Assembly (NCBI GenBank): GCA_003116875.1
Contig: BCKT01000002.1
Coordinates: forward strand, 1,984,001-2,048,000
DNA length: 64,000 nucleotides
Direction: 5' to 3'
DNA from: Takashimella koratensis
Taxonomy: Eukaryota; Basidiomycota; Tremellomycetes; Trichosporonales; Tetragoniomycetaceae
Positions 23,379 to 34,100 of this stretch are shown here, one piece after another. Position numbers and translations under genes: made by a program. The notes below the pieces were generated by a model that had not been told where the DNA came from, did no database searches, and saw only the letters and a list, made by a program, of their open reading frames with translations. The first letter of the stretch is position 1. The number at the start of each line of letters is the position of its first letter.

Positions 23379-24815
23379 NNNNNNNNNNNNNNNNNNNNNN
23401 NNNNNNNNNNNNNNNNNNNNNNNNNNNNNNNNNNNNNNNNNNNNNNNNNNNNNNNNNNNNNNNNNNNNNNNNNNNNNNGGGGGGGGAGGAGGCAGACAGA
23501 CAGATTGACAGACAGACAGGCACAAGAAAAGAAAAAGAAAACATGGCAATGATGACAGACACAGAGCAACAAATAGAACAAAAATTTGCCAAAACCCAAG
23601 AGACCACTCACAGTAACCCAAGTGGGAACCAAATCGACCTTGTTGAGGACATAGACAAGGTGCTTGTGCGCCTTCTCCTTCCTGAGGTATTCGACGACGG
23701 GCTTGCACCTCGTCCCGAGGGGGTCACGAGCGTCGAGTACGTGGACGACAACGTCTGACGAGTCGAGAACCTTGTACAGCTCTCCCCAGATACGCCTGGA
23801 CGTTCCCTTTGCGTAGATCGGCTCACGAGCGAGAGACTGGACCTCGTGGTACTCGTCCACAGGAGTGGCGGTGTCCTCCTCTTGCACTGTTGGACACGCA
23901 CGTCAGTACAATGTCAATAAAATAAAGAATTAACTAGTTTTAGGGTAGCACTCACGCTGGGCGGCGACGGCAGAGGCAGACGACTCGCCGAGCTCTTCGA
24001 TACTGCCAATGTCCAATCGAGGGCGTTTACGCTGAGCCTTGGGGCCGAACGTGGTGGAGTATGACTCGACATCGACAATGTGCACGCGCTGTTGTCTCAA
24101 TATGAGCACGAGATCATACTGAGGGTTTATTTCAGACGCAAAACTGACCTTGGCAGCAGCCTTCGACTCGTCCTCGAGTAAGCCCATGGGGAGCTTGTTA
24201 CGCTTCAACAGCACGCTGTAAGGGTCTGCCTTTTGCGCGCTCAACGCTGTCCGGAAGTGGTCGAGCGCAGTCTGCGAGATGACTCGGGTGTTACCTGAAC
24301 ACTTTGTCAGCCAGAGAAGAGACATTATACAGCAGGACTTTGGTGTTCCCAAGATTTCGTGAGGGCTGGATTTGTCGACTTACCAAACCACCGACGGTCA
24401 GGCTGGATACGGCCTGGTTCTGCCTCCTTCTCAGTCTTCTGGAACGCAGCAGCTTGGATGATTTTGCCGTCTCGATCACGAACGGCCTTGCCGCCGCTGA
24501 GCATCTTTACCCTCGCTGCGCCCTTGGCATCGCGGTAGAAGTTTTCACCTATGGCGCTCCATCAGCATCCGTCGTCACCACATTGCAAAGCTTGTGTGCG
24601 TGTGTGGAGAGCGTGTGTGGAGGGTGGGAGGTTGAGCCCGCTCGTACGCTCGGCTCGTGCGAGCTCAGGTGGTTGAGACAGGTTGGATGGATGTGGAAGC
24701 TCTTTGACTCACCCTTTACGCGCTTGAGAGTGAACTCGCCACTCTTGCTAGAAGACGACTTGACTTTGCCAAAGCTCGCCTGAGCCTTCCTGTCGTGGTT
24801 CTTGCCCTTGCCCAT
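21606..24815 (-). CDS. NOG2: Nucleolar GTP-binding protein 2 (60S assembly GTPase)
   Basis: Circularly permuted GTPase of 60S pre-ribosomes in nucleolus and nucleoplasm (human GNL2). Exons from the start: 24713-24815, 24384-24548, 24149-24294, 23956-24088, 23612-23886, 21787-23001, 21606-21722 (717 aa). It begins [10 protein letters not shown], as in the family, followed by the NGP1NT domain. GTPase motifs appear in permuted order: G4 NKVDL, then G1 GYPNVGKSS, then G3 DCPGI. A very acidic tail (about residues 560-660) and a basic end (KMKRKR) follow. The intron 23002-23611 contains the N gap at 23379-23478 and a 75-base homopolymer (G on +). The junction joins TWVT to ARWVKHL as expected, so the gap does not remove coding sequence. 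Confidence 0.94.
23304..23486. other. Assembly gap inside a poly-G tract
   Basis: Seventy-five consecutive G (23304-23378), then 100 N (23379-23478), then eight more G before a GACA-type simple repeat. It lies inside an intron of NOG2 (poly-C in the transcript). The length and content are not resolved. Confidence 0.95.
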
Positions 24816-25079
24816 CTTTGATTGTAGCTAGGTGCGGGGCTGAGGGGATGGGGGATGAGGAAACGAGAACAGACTGGACCTAGCTAAACCAGGTCTTACG
24901 AAAAAAAAAATCTTACCGGCCAAAAAAATGCCAGCCAAGGGCCCGTTACGTAACCATAGGCAGGCAAGCACATTAGTTATCCGAGCAACGTGCATTAGCA
25001 AAAAGGTGATGGGGTGCATCTCTCAAGGCCAAGAAGACGGAAAAGACTCTCTACTCTCTACTCTCTACCCTCATCTCCT
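24816..25079 (-). promoter_or_regulatory. NOG2 upstream region with CTAATG-type sites
   Basis: A 264-base spacer between the REX1 stop and the NOG2 start (both on -). On the minus strand it carries ACTAATG (24971-24977) and GCTAATG (24993-24999), the same heptamer that is repeated upstream of REX1. An A-run (about 24900-24910) is close to the start. Confidence 0.4.
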
Positions 25080-27518
25080 CTACTGCTTGACGCAGAAGAA
25101 CGCCATCCCTTCCCTAGCCTGGGCCACTGCCGCCTCCAACTGCCTATCATCCTCGCTCATCCACCTCTCGTCCGCTCCCAGGCTCTCCGTCCCCCCAGTC
25201 TGCCTCACGACGCGCTCCCAGTTCTGTCGCTTGTTGATCAACCGCAACATCTCGCGCGGGTCCGAGTGGCCCGTCAGCAGTATCAACGCAGCTCGAGAGG
25301 GCAACGATGAATGGAGTCGTTCGAGACGAGCGTTGAATCGCGCGATTGCTGCGCCAATAGCCTCAGGGTCATCGGGGCCACCAAGTCCAGCTTTATCACT
25401 GACGTTCCCTGATGTTGCTCAGCGTCTGATGTCTGGTCCTGGCTAGTATTTTAGCACACTTACAGTGTTGGACGTTACTGAGGTCCATGAGACGACCAAA
25501 CGTCAAATCATGGCTGGCGACATTGCTGATCATCCCATCCACCACCTCATCGTCCGTCGTACACGGTACCGCCGTCGTCGCTTTCGATCCGTACCAAGAC
25601 TTTGGATTACCATAGTCACACATGACAGATGTCTTCCCTGGGATGTCTTTACCTCGCTTAAACCGCCCAACTCTTTCAAAGATCGATTCAGTGTCGACCG
25701 AGGCATCACCAAATTGGGGACCTAAAAATATGAGCTCGTGTTTGGCCTCTCCTCAAAACAGACACTCACCATGCCTCAATTTCATTCTCAGAAGATCGAG
25801 ACAAGCTCTTGCGTCCTCTTCAGAGTCGTGGCCCTGCTCTCCCGCTTGGATCTCCTTGCCCAGCCATTTCTGTGTGAGCCACTTGAGACCCGGCTTGAAT
25901 CCCGGCCCTCGAGGATGTTGATAGAGGACCGAGGTATCAATCACCAGCGGGTGCCGGATCTTCAACACTGCGAGATCGCAGTCAAGCGAGTGGCCGAGAA
26001 GGATGGTGTGTGGTGTGATGATGGGGTTGGGGCCAGTGACCAGAGCCGCTTGAACGGTTTCAAGGGTGTACGTGGCGGAGCGCATCTGCTCCTCAGTGAG
26101 ACCGGAGAATCTTCCCAAGTCAGTATCGATTGCAGAGATGTAAAAAAGGATAAACTTACCTGGTGAGATAGTCCGTGACAGGTTTTGGTGGCTTGACGAG
26201 CTCGTCGAAGATGACAGTATCAGAACCGAGATCAACCACCGAGACTCGCGCCAATTCTTGTCCGTCTTCTGAGAGGCACTGAGGCATTGTCAGCTTAAGA
26301 CTCAAAAGCCTCGAACCATAGCTCACCATCTCGCAATCCAGGCCCAGGACAGGGTACACGCCGTCATATGGAGGCTTTGTCGCCTGCAGAGTTTCGATCC
26401 ATCCTTCCTCGCCCCTTACATTTCCCTTTCTTCGTCGCCCTTGCTCGTCCACGACAGGTACTTGTGAACCCTGGTTCACCGTCGACGCCTGAGACGATGT
26501 CGCTATCACCTGATCATGCGACGCGTCGTCCCCCCTCGCGGTACCCAGCACCGACTCTAGCTGCTTGGGGATACCCCCGGGGATATAAGGCCGGTCGGAG
26601 AGGGTCACGTAGCTCGGCAGCTTGAAGTCATTGTCGACCATTTGATCTGGTGTAAGAATGTAAACCAAAGGTGTTGCTTCTTCCGCTTTAACATGGTCTA
26701 CCTCCTGTCAGCACACAAAACCATGGAGATTGATATGGACTCACGAGTTACTTTCTGCGCCTGTTCTGCTCGCTTTTTCCGGATCGAATCAGGCATCGGG
26801 CTTTGTAGAAACGTCGCCATGACCGAATGCAGCCGCCTCGCGTCACCGGGAGCTCGTGTGGGACACCCGTATGCGAAGATCTTTGGGATGATAGGTACCC
26901 GCGCAGGAGGTAGTGGAGTCGTGGTCTCAGTGTAGGCGGATTGGGAGGTGGCGAATGGCAGGGCGGCGATGATGGGGATAGGTGCGAGACCAAGGTGTTC
27001 GGGTAGGAGACCGGGAGCGAGTAGGACGACGGTATGAGAGACGAATGATTGGTTCTGAGAATGATTAGATCGCAAGTTGGACCATGGGTGGAGAAAATGA
27101 CCGAAAGAGATATCTGCTCACCTCGAGAACAAGCCATGAGGGACGCTGCCCATCAGCGACGATATAGAGGACGAGGTCTCGGATGTGCTAGTATCCAATG
27201 GTCAGTAGACTACACCTTCTCGACTTGATCAAGCAGCAACCGACTCACTGCGATCCCAATCTTCTTCCCTCTGTGGAAATGTGACAAGTCGAACTGAAAT
27301 TGAGGTCTGTGTCGATCAAGCTTTCGATGTTTCCTCTTCTCCTCCCTCGTCGGTACTCTTGTGAAACCCTCGTCACTTGTTCCTGCCGCGTTGTCCATGC
27401 GCGACGAGGGGGAAGAGGAAGAAGGAGGGGTGGAAGTGCCGTTTGCCGGGAGCTTGGCTACGTCCTGTTTGCGCTTCAGACTGGACTGCGCGAGATGCGA
27501 GTCGAGGTGGCCGTCCAT
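25080..27518 (-). CDS. REX1: Rex1/Rnh70-type 3'-5' RNA exonuclease
   Basis: DEDDh exonuclease that trims 5S rRNA, tRNA and other RNA 3' ends in the nucleus. Exons from the start: 27249-27518, 27122-27187, 26752-27054, 26327-26704, 26160-26278, 25770-26110, 25464-25721, 25080-25408 (687 aa). The exonuclease core has GLDCEMC (Asp and Glu at about 336 and 338), KPPKPVTDYLTRFSG, GHSLDCDL, HPLVIDTSVLY and a final HDSEEDARACLDL, so all DEDDh positions are present. The N-terminal half is divergent, with a Ser/Pro-rich basic start. A donor/acceptor pair upstream (27571 to 27522) suggests a 50-nt 5'UTR intron. The donor of exon 3 (GTAACT) is weak but frame-preserving. Head-to-tail with NOG2, divergent from MGS1. 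Confidence 0.92.
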
Positions 27519-27799
27519 GGTCTTGATGGGGATGGATGAGGAGGAAAAGTTGAAAGAGAGGAGGTACTTACCAGGTGAGACCCAAAGTGGAGGTTGAGAT
27601 TCTGCACAGGGCACGACCGAGCGCTAATGACGTGTGGCTAATGAGGTTGCTAATGGGCGCGGCGGACTCATTAGCAATTCAAAGTTGGCTCCTTATCAAA
27701 GCTAATGTTGGGGATAACCCGACATGAAACACGGCCGTTTGATGTTTGAATCCAGTCGGTCCAGCTTGACGTCCACTCTCCTCTCCATCGCCCAGCACC
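27519..27799. promoter_or_regulatory. REX1/MGS1 divergent promoter with five GCTAATG sites
   Basis: A 281-base divergent spacer. The heptamer GCTAATG occurs at 27623-27629, 27637-27643, 27649-27655 and 27701-27707 on + and at 27669-27675 on -. Five copies fall in 85 bases. The TAAT core is the classic homeodomain contact sequence; the binding factor is inferred, not known. Confidence 0.55.
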
Positions 27800-30663
27800 A
27801 TGGCCTCGACCAACAGAGGTGAGTCCCCTCCTTATCCCTTCTCTACTGACTTACCCAGTCCAGTGCCCGATATGCGACCGCTCCGTCCCCGAAACCGATA
27901 TCAACCTCCACCTCGACCTGCAGTGTCCTGGCGCTGGCGAGCCATCGACGTCGCCTTCGATCCCGCGGACACCTTTCTTCGCCTCGGGTGGGGGCAACGG
28001 GGGCAAGGGTGGTAACCAAGCTTCCCAGTCTGGAGAGAAGTCCCAAGCGTCAACTTTTCCTCGTGCACGACAGGCAAGCCTTAAAAAATTGCAAGTCAGC
28101 AATCCGTCGCCGTCGCCAGACGAGATCGCAAATAGGGGCGGAGGAGGAGGTGAGACCGGAGGAGTCAGCGAGAATGGAGGGAGAAGTACGGCGTATGGTG
28201 GAAGGCGGAGAGCAACAAGTCCCAACGGACCCGGCTCCAAACGAGCTCGAGTCGACCCACTCGTCGCGAATCAGCCGTGAGTACCAGCGCGTACCGATTG
28301 ATCACCCCTTCCCTAAGGCGATGAGTCATCGAAGAAATCGACTGACATCGGACTCAGGCTCGCGGAGAGATCAAGACCCGTCGCGTTGTCCAGTTACATC
28401 GGGCAAGAACAACTCGTCGGCCCTGGGAGCTTGTTGCGTCGCCGTATCGAGTCAGGGGACGGTGTGGGGAGCTGTATCCTCTGGGGCCCGCCGGGGTGCG
28501 GTAAGACGTGCGTAGACCCCACCGGTATCACCAGGCATGGGAGAGGCGGGGAGGGGGGGGGGGGGGGGGGGGGGAAGAGTTGGAGTGAGATGATACTGAT
28601 GTGAAATCTCAGGACGCTGGCGAGGTTGATCGCACGAACGGCCAATGCGACTTTTCGAGAACTATCCGCAACAAGGTGAGTGTGACTCGATTCTCACCTA
28701 CATGTGGAGGTATTGATCTTGCGAAACAGCGCAGGCACAAGCGATGTCCGCCAAGTTTTTGAACAAGCCAAAAACGAACTCAAGCTCATGGGGAGGTAAA
28801 GTTTGACTCCTTGCCTTCCTCGATCTACGCGCTGACTGTTTCCGTGCTTGATTGGGCCTGGTATGCAGGAAGACTATTCTCATGGTTGACGAGATTCATC
28901 GGTTCTCTCGACCGCAGCAGGATCTGTTCTTACCCTACGTTGAGAATGGCTGGGTCCAGTTGATCGGAGCAACGACTGAGAACCCTTCTTTCAAAGTCAA
29001 TGGCGCTTTATTGTCTCGATGCCAGTGAGTTCACCTCGTCCACCATCTTCTCCATCTTGATACTGTACAGTGCCTTGTCCTAGCCACATGCCACTGCTCG
29101 ACTCTCGTTGATTCCTTACTGACTCTAGGCGTTAGAGTCTTCACGCTATCGGCACTATCTACCGACTCTCTCGAGAGGATCTTGAATAACGCGATCAAGG
29201 AAATCAAGCCTCCTCGCCTCCCGCCTCAGCTCGTCCCTTTCCTTGCGGACGTTTCGGACGGCGACGCGCGACAGGCTTTGAACGGGCTCGAACTGGCTCT
29301 CAAGCTCTGCGCTTTGGGTTCGGCTGACCCAAACCTAGGAGATGCAGATGAGCACGATGACAGTGTCCATGGTCGCGGATTGAGCTCTGCCTCCGATGAT
29401 ACTGGCGTGAAAGTAGAGTCTGGAAACGAGTTTAAAGGGACGAAGGCAGAAGAGACGAGCGAGCAGAAAGCGGAAGGAGGAGGAGGAGGTATGAGCGAAC
29501 TGGAGAAGCAAGATGCGGAGATGATGGAGGCAGTCCGAAGGGGATTGAGGAAAGGTTACAACCGAACCGGCGAAGAGAGGTACGATTTCATCTCGGCGCT
29601 ACACAAGTCTCTTCGTGGCTCGGACGGCTCGGCGTCAATGTACTGGTTAGCCAGGTGAGTGCTTAGTCTGCCCTTGCTCCTGTCCCGTCATTTTTTCTTT
29701 CCGTCTAAGCCTCATCTGAACGATGAACTTTATTCACGTGCTCCACGATAATCAACTAGGAGAAGCTAACCTACGATTTTAGAATGATCGAAGGCGGTGA
29801 AGACGCGCTATACATTGCTCGTCGACTCGTCGTCGTCGCGTCTGAAGACGTAGGTCTTGCAGACCCACATGCGTTGCCGCTTGCAATGGCGACGTATCAG
29901 GCGTGTCAAGTGATTGGATTGCCTGAATGTCGGATTAACCTTGCTGTAAGTGATGGTGACCTTGTTTGATTTCTATTTCTCTCCATTGTGTCTTTCTTCC
30001 TTCTCTCAGTCTCAATTCAACTTTCCAACTGGACCTTTTCATCTGAAGGATTCTTGTCCCCTGACTCCCATTCCTTCAATCCTAAACCCTTTCCATATTC
30101 CCGACCGGCCCTGCTCTCGCTTCTCACTGACGAACCTAGCACTGCGTCGCTTACCTCGCCGAAGCGCCCAAATCCACTCGGGCTTATACCGCCTACAACC
30201 GTGCCGTCGCGTTATCCAAAGCTACTCCTCTTCCTCCTGTCCCTCTACAAATCCGGAACGCCCCGACGGCGCTTATGAAGAAATTGGGATACGGGGACGA
30301 GTATTCATATAATCCTGGGTTCCGACATCCAGTTATCAATGTGAGTACGGCGGCCTGCCGAGAGGAAAGGGAGGGGGGGGGGGGGGGGGGGTTCCGAATG
30401 CACGCTTGCATTACCGCTTCGAGAGTTCTCAAGAACTGGAGAAAGGGAAGAGAGGAGCTAAATCACGGATTTAGGAGTACCTCCCACCGGGTTTAGCGGC
30501 GAGGTCGTCACTTGCCCCTGAGACACCTGACGAACATATCCTCAAGACGCCCGATGCCGAACTCAGGGGTAAAGAATGGGATGAAACCAGACTTGAGCAG
30601 TGGGAACGTTCTGTGAATAAGGGACAGAGGTGGGAAGGGCGTGATACCGATCAAGGTGAGTAG
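27800..30663 (+). CDS. MGS1: Mgs1/WRNIP1-type AAA+ ATPase
   Basis: Replication-fork maintenance ATPase (RarA/MgsA family). Exons: 27800-27818, 27859-28276, 28358-28507, 28613-28675, 28730-28795, 28869-29024, 29136-29654, 29783-29945, 30140-30340, 30475-30663 (647 aa). A UBZ-type zinc finger at the N-terminus (C9-x2-C12 ... H-x3-C) should bind ubiquitin. The AAA+ core has Walker A GPPGCGKT (about 189-196, split by an intron between Lys and Thr), Walker B MVDEIH, sensor GATTENPSF, and then the MgsA C-terminal region ([26 protein letters not shown]). Exon 1 is only 19 nt. Introns 28508-28612 and 30341-30474 carry runs of 22 and 19 G. The stop follows an apparent unused GTGAG donor, so a further small exon is possible. 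Confidence 0.93.
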
Positions 30664-31189
30664 GCAGGCGTTTTTTCGGAGAGGTGAGAGGGAGAAAGCT
30701 AGAGAGAGAGAGAGAGGCGAGAGAAGGGGCATGCATTGTCCGTTACGTATCTAATCGTTCCATCAAGTCGAGCTCGGAGATGCAAATGAAGATTTTTGAA
30801 GAAGCAAAAGAAGAAAAGTGTAGGCTATTTATTGTATGGGATTTCTGAGAAAAAAAGTTTGAATTTGAGTAATTGAGAAATGGAACAAGGCAGGTAGCTG
30901 AGCAAATGAAACGGAGAAACGAGAACGGGGAGCGAGGGATGAGGGATGGGGAGGGGGGAGGGGGAGGGGGATGAAGAAAGAGATAGTACATATCGTCATC
31001 AAAGGAGACACTGTCCTGGAACTGAATTTTTGATTTCAAGTGAAGAAGTCGAGCCCAGGGGCTTGGTAATCTTGGCCTTGGCCACACAATCAACCACGAG
31101 CTTGAGCAAGATTCATGGTTTGAACAATCTTGCAATAATCTCAAGATTCTGTTATACCCCCCTTTGTCAGTTCTTGCCTCACACTACCC
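30664..31189. other. MGS1 / chitin synthase convergent 3' region
   Basis: A 526-base convergent spacer with a short GA repeat (about 30702-30718), an AT-rich stretch (about 30790-30890) and a G-rich patch (about 30950-30970). No gene recognised. Confidence 0.5.
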
Positions 31190-34100
31190 TCACTCCCGGG
31201 TTCTATCCAACAACTCACCAGCCAAGACGGATTCAATCAATCGATTGATCACTTCTTTCCTGTCGATCAACGAGATTCCATACTCTTGTTCGAGTCGATT
31301 CCTGACCCCTTTCTTCGTCAACGTATCGAGATCTGCATTTGCGCATACTCGTCTAACGCTGCGTTCGAGGTCGGTATCTGATGGTTGACTGTTGCTCAAA
31401 GTTGCAGGTTGGCCGCCTGGTGGTTGAGGGTACAGGTTGGACGATGAGGAAGCGAGGAGACTTGGTCTATTTGATGTAAAATTGCCGGATTGACTACCGG
31501 GTCCTCCAGGGTATCCGTACGCACCCGCACTCGCACCCGAGGCACCGAGGTTGACTTGACTGTTAGACGCGAAGAGACCTTGGCCCGGTTGGCTATGGAA
31601 CGAGTAGCTTGATGCGCGGTGGTCCAACTGCGGATGCGGATGAGGGTACCCCGCTTGCCCCGCTTGTCCTGCTGCATACATCGACACGCTCCTGTCCCCT
31701 TGTCCTTGGGGTGCGTACATTGACCCAGCATAGCTCCTTGCGTCGAATCCTAACCCGCTGGGTCCAGGAGTTCCATAAAACGACCGCGTGTCCATCGGGT
31801 GAGGGAGGTAGCTTGGAGCTGGGGAGTGTGCGCCTCCACCATGTACAGATCCCGGCGCTCCACCAAGAGGACCATACGGGGAGGTTCGGCTATGTAGGTC
31901 GTATGCCGAGTTGGCGGGCGATAACCCCCCAGCACGATTCGTGAAAGGGTCATCGTACGCGCTAGGGGCACGGGACCCGTACCCGAACCCCCCGGTGGCA
32001 CTGCCGTGGTCGTAGGGCTTTGGCTGGTCGAGGGCGGACGCATTGAATTCGCGGTCCCATAGCTCGTTCCTGGGCAGGGTAACAGCTGATCAGCTTCGTG
32101 CTTGCATTGAACGGAAGAGCGAGGGTGAGAGGGGATGGAGTACACACTCGTAGTCGTTCCAGCTCTTGAGGGGGATATCGCGAGGATCAAACTTTCCCTC
32201 ATCCTACGAGAGTCAGACCGTACCACTTGACCGTTTCTGCCTTTCATCGATTCTATGGATCCAAACTCACATGAATGACCATTTTCTTCCCCTTGTCGCC
32301 GACAACTGTTCAAAGAGCGGTGAACGTCAGCGTTACGTGTTACTGCAGACTCTCGGAAATCTGGGATTGAATCAATCACTTACCCAGTCGAGTCGAACCC
32401 CAACTAAAGTCGTCCATGCGCCAGAACGAATAAAACGGCAAGTAGAACGAAAATACCGGAATGGCGAGGATATAGACTAAACTCAAGATCAGCGGGCTAG
32501 GTCACCTCTCTCTCCGAATTTGTTCAAAACCAGAAACTCAAACTCACAGACCATCCAAGCGATCATATCCCATCGCATACGGAAGATAAAGACGAGTGCT
32601 TGAAGACCGTAGACCGCGCCAAGGAGGAAGAAAGACAGCCATGAGATTGAGCTGCTTTGTGTCGCGATGAGGTAGATCAAATATCCGATCTGCAGAACTG
32701 TCAGCGGATCTTTTGAGGAAGGCATCAAGTCCCTCAGCCGGGACAAGTGAGTCGCCTTCAAGCGAAACTCGGCCCCAGCGCCGCCTTCACCACCTTCCCA
32801 TCCTATCACTCACATAGGCCACCGTGACGGGTGCGATAATCGTCGACGTCAAATCAATAAGCACCACAAACCTCATTGAGAAGCAACAAAAACCACACAT
32901 ATCCTCTTGAAAAATCAATTCGGCCATATTATGAATGGTCGAATTAATCCATCTTCTCCTTTGTGAGAACAAAACTTTTGCCGAATCCGGAGCGACCGTT
33001 TGAGCTTTAGCGTCTCGTACGAATTTCGTCTTGTAAGTCGGGAAGTGCTTGAGGACCAAAGTGGTCAAATACCTATCTTCACCTAGGTGCAAGAGGTTTT
33101 TAAGGTGAAGTGTATCGACTCGATTTTCGGAATAGTCGTGAATGATTTGGTTGGAGATGAACAAGGGCTTGTGAGTATCAGGTGTTCGAAGTCGGTACAT
33201 TGAGAAACAACCGGGAAGGCAAGTGATGGATCCGAAGAGATTCTCAAAGGCCTTGGCGAGGTGGTGAGAGATGAAATATTCGTACACCTGGGCAAAAAGT
33301 TAGAGACAACCCAGGCTGGATCATTTGAACGTTGTGTGACGAGTTTGACGAAATTCAACTCACCTGAGACATGGTGACGATCGACTGCTTGGCATTGGCA
33401 ATCGACGTCTCCCCACAGATCCCAATAATTTTCTTATCGTGCATACACCTATCCGATCCAATCAGCCGTAATCCCATAATTTCCGCCACACTGCACGATA
33501 TCTCCCGGGACTGTTGCAGATGATTTAGATATTGATCTTTTACTCACGCCGAGACAAGACGATTGAGGGACAACTCTTCCACCGTGGTATCAGCGTCAAC
33601 CATGAAGAGGTACTCGTAAAAGGTCGGATTGACACCGATGACGTTCTTGATCTGGTGGTATACCTCGAGTTCGAGCGGGTTCATCGGGGATCCGTAATGG
33701 ACCTAGTCATCGGAGCCATTCAGACGCAGTGTTAGCGAAGATAACTCTAGTGACGACAGAGGCGAAGACAAGTCCTGGAGACAGGGACATATGGAGCTAC
33801 CGGCCAGCCCAAACTAGCGAATGTCACTCACCTTGTTGAGGAAATTCATGATGAGCATCTGCGAGTCTCGTTTCCCTCTGTTTCCCGGTTTCGGCCTCTC
33901 GTTTGGTTTCCCGACCTTGACGATGACGAGGTACGGGACGACATGACCTGAAGCCTCGTATAGCCCCGCATAGACTTTCCCCATATTATGTTGTTTACTC
34001 CCTTCACCCAATGACTGGAAACTGAGTGGTTCTGGGTCCAACTTTGGATCCACTCCCAAGATATCCAATACGATTGCGGGTGTAGGCTTCTCATTACCGT

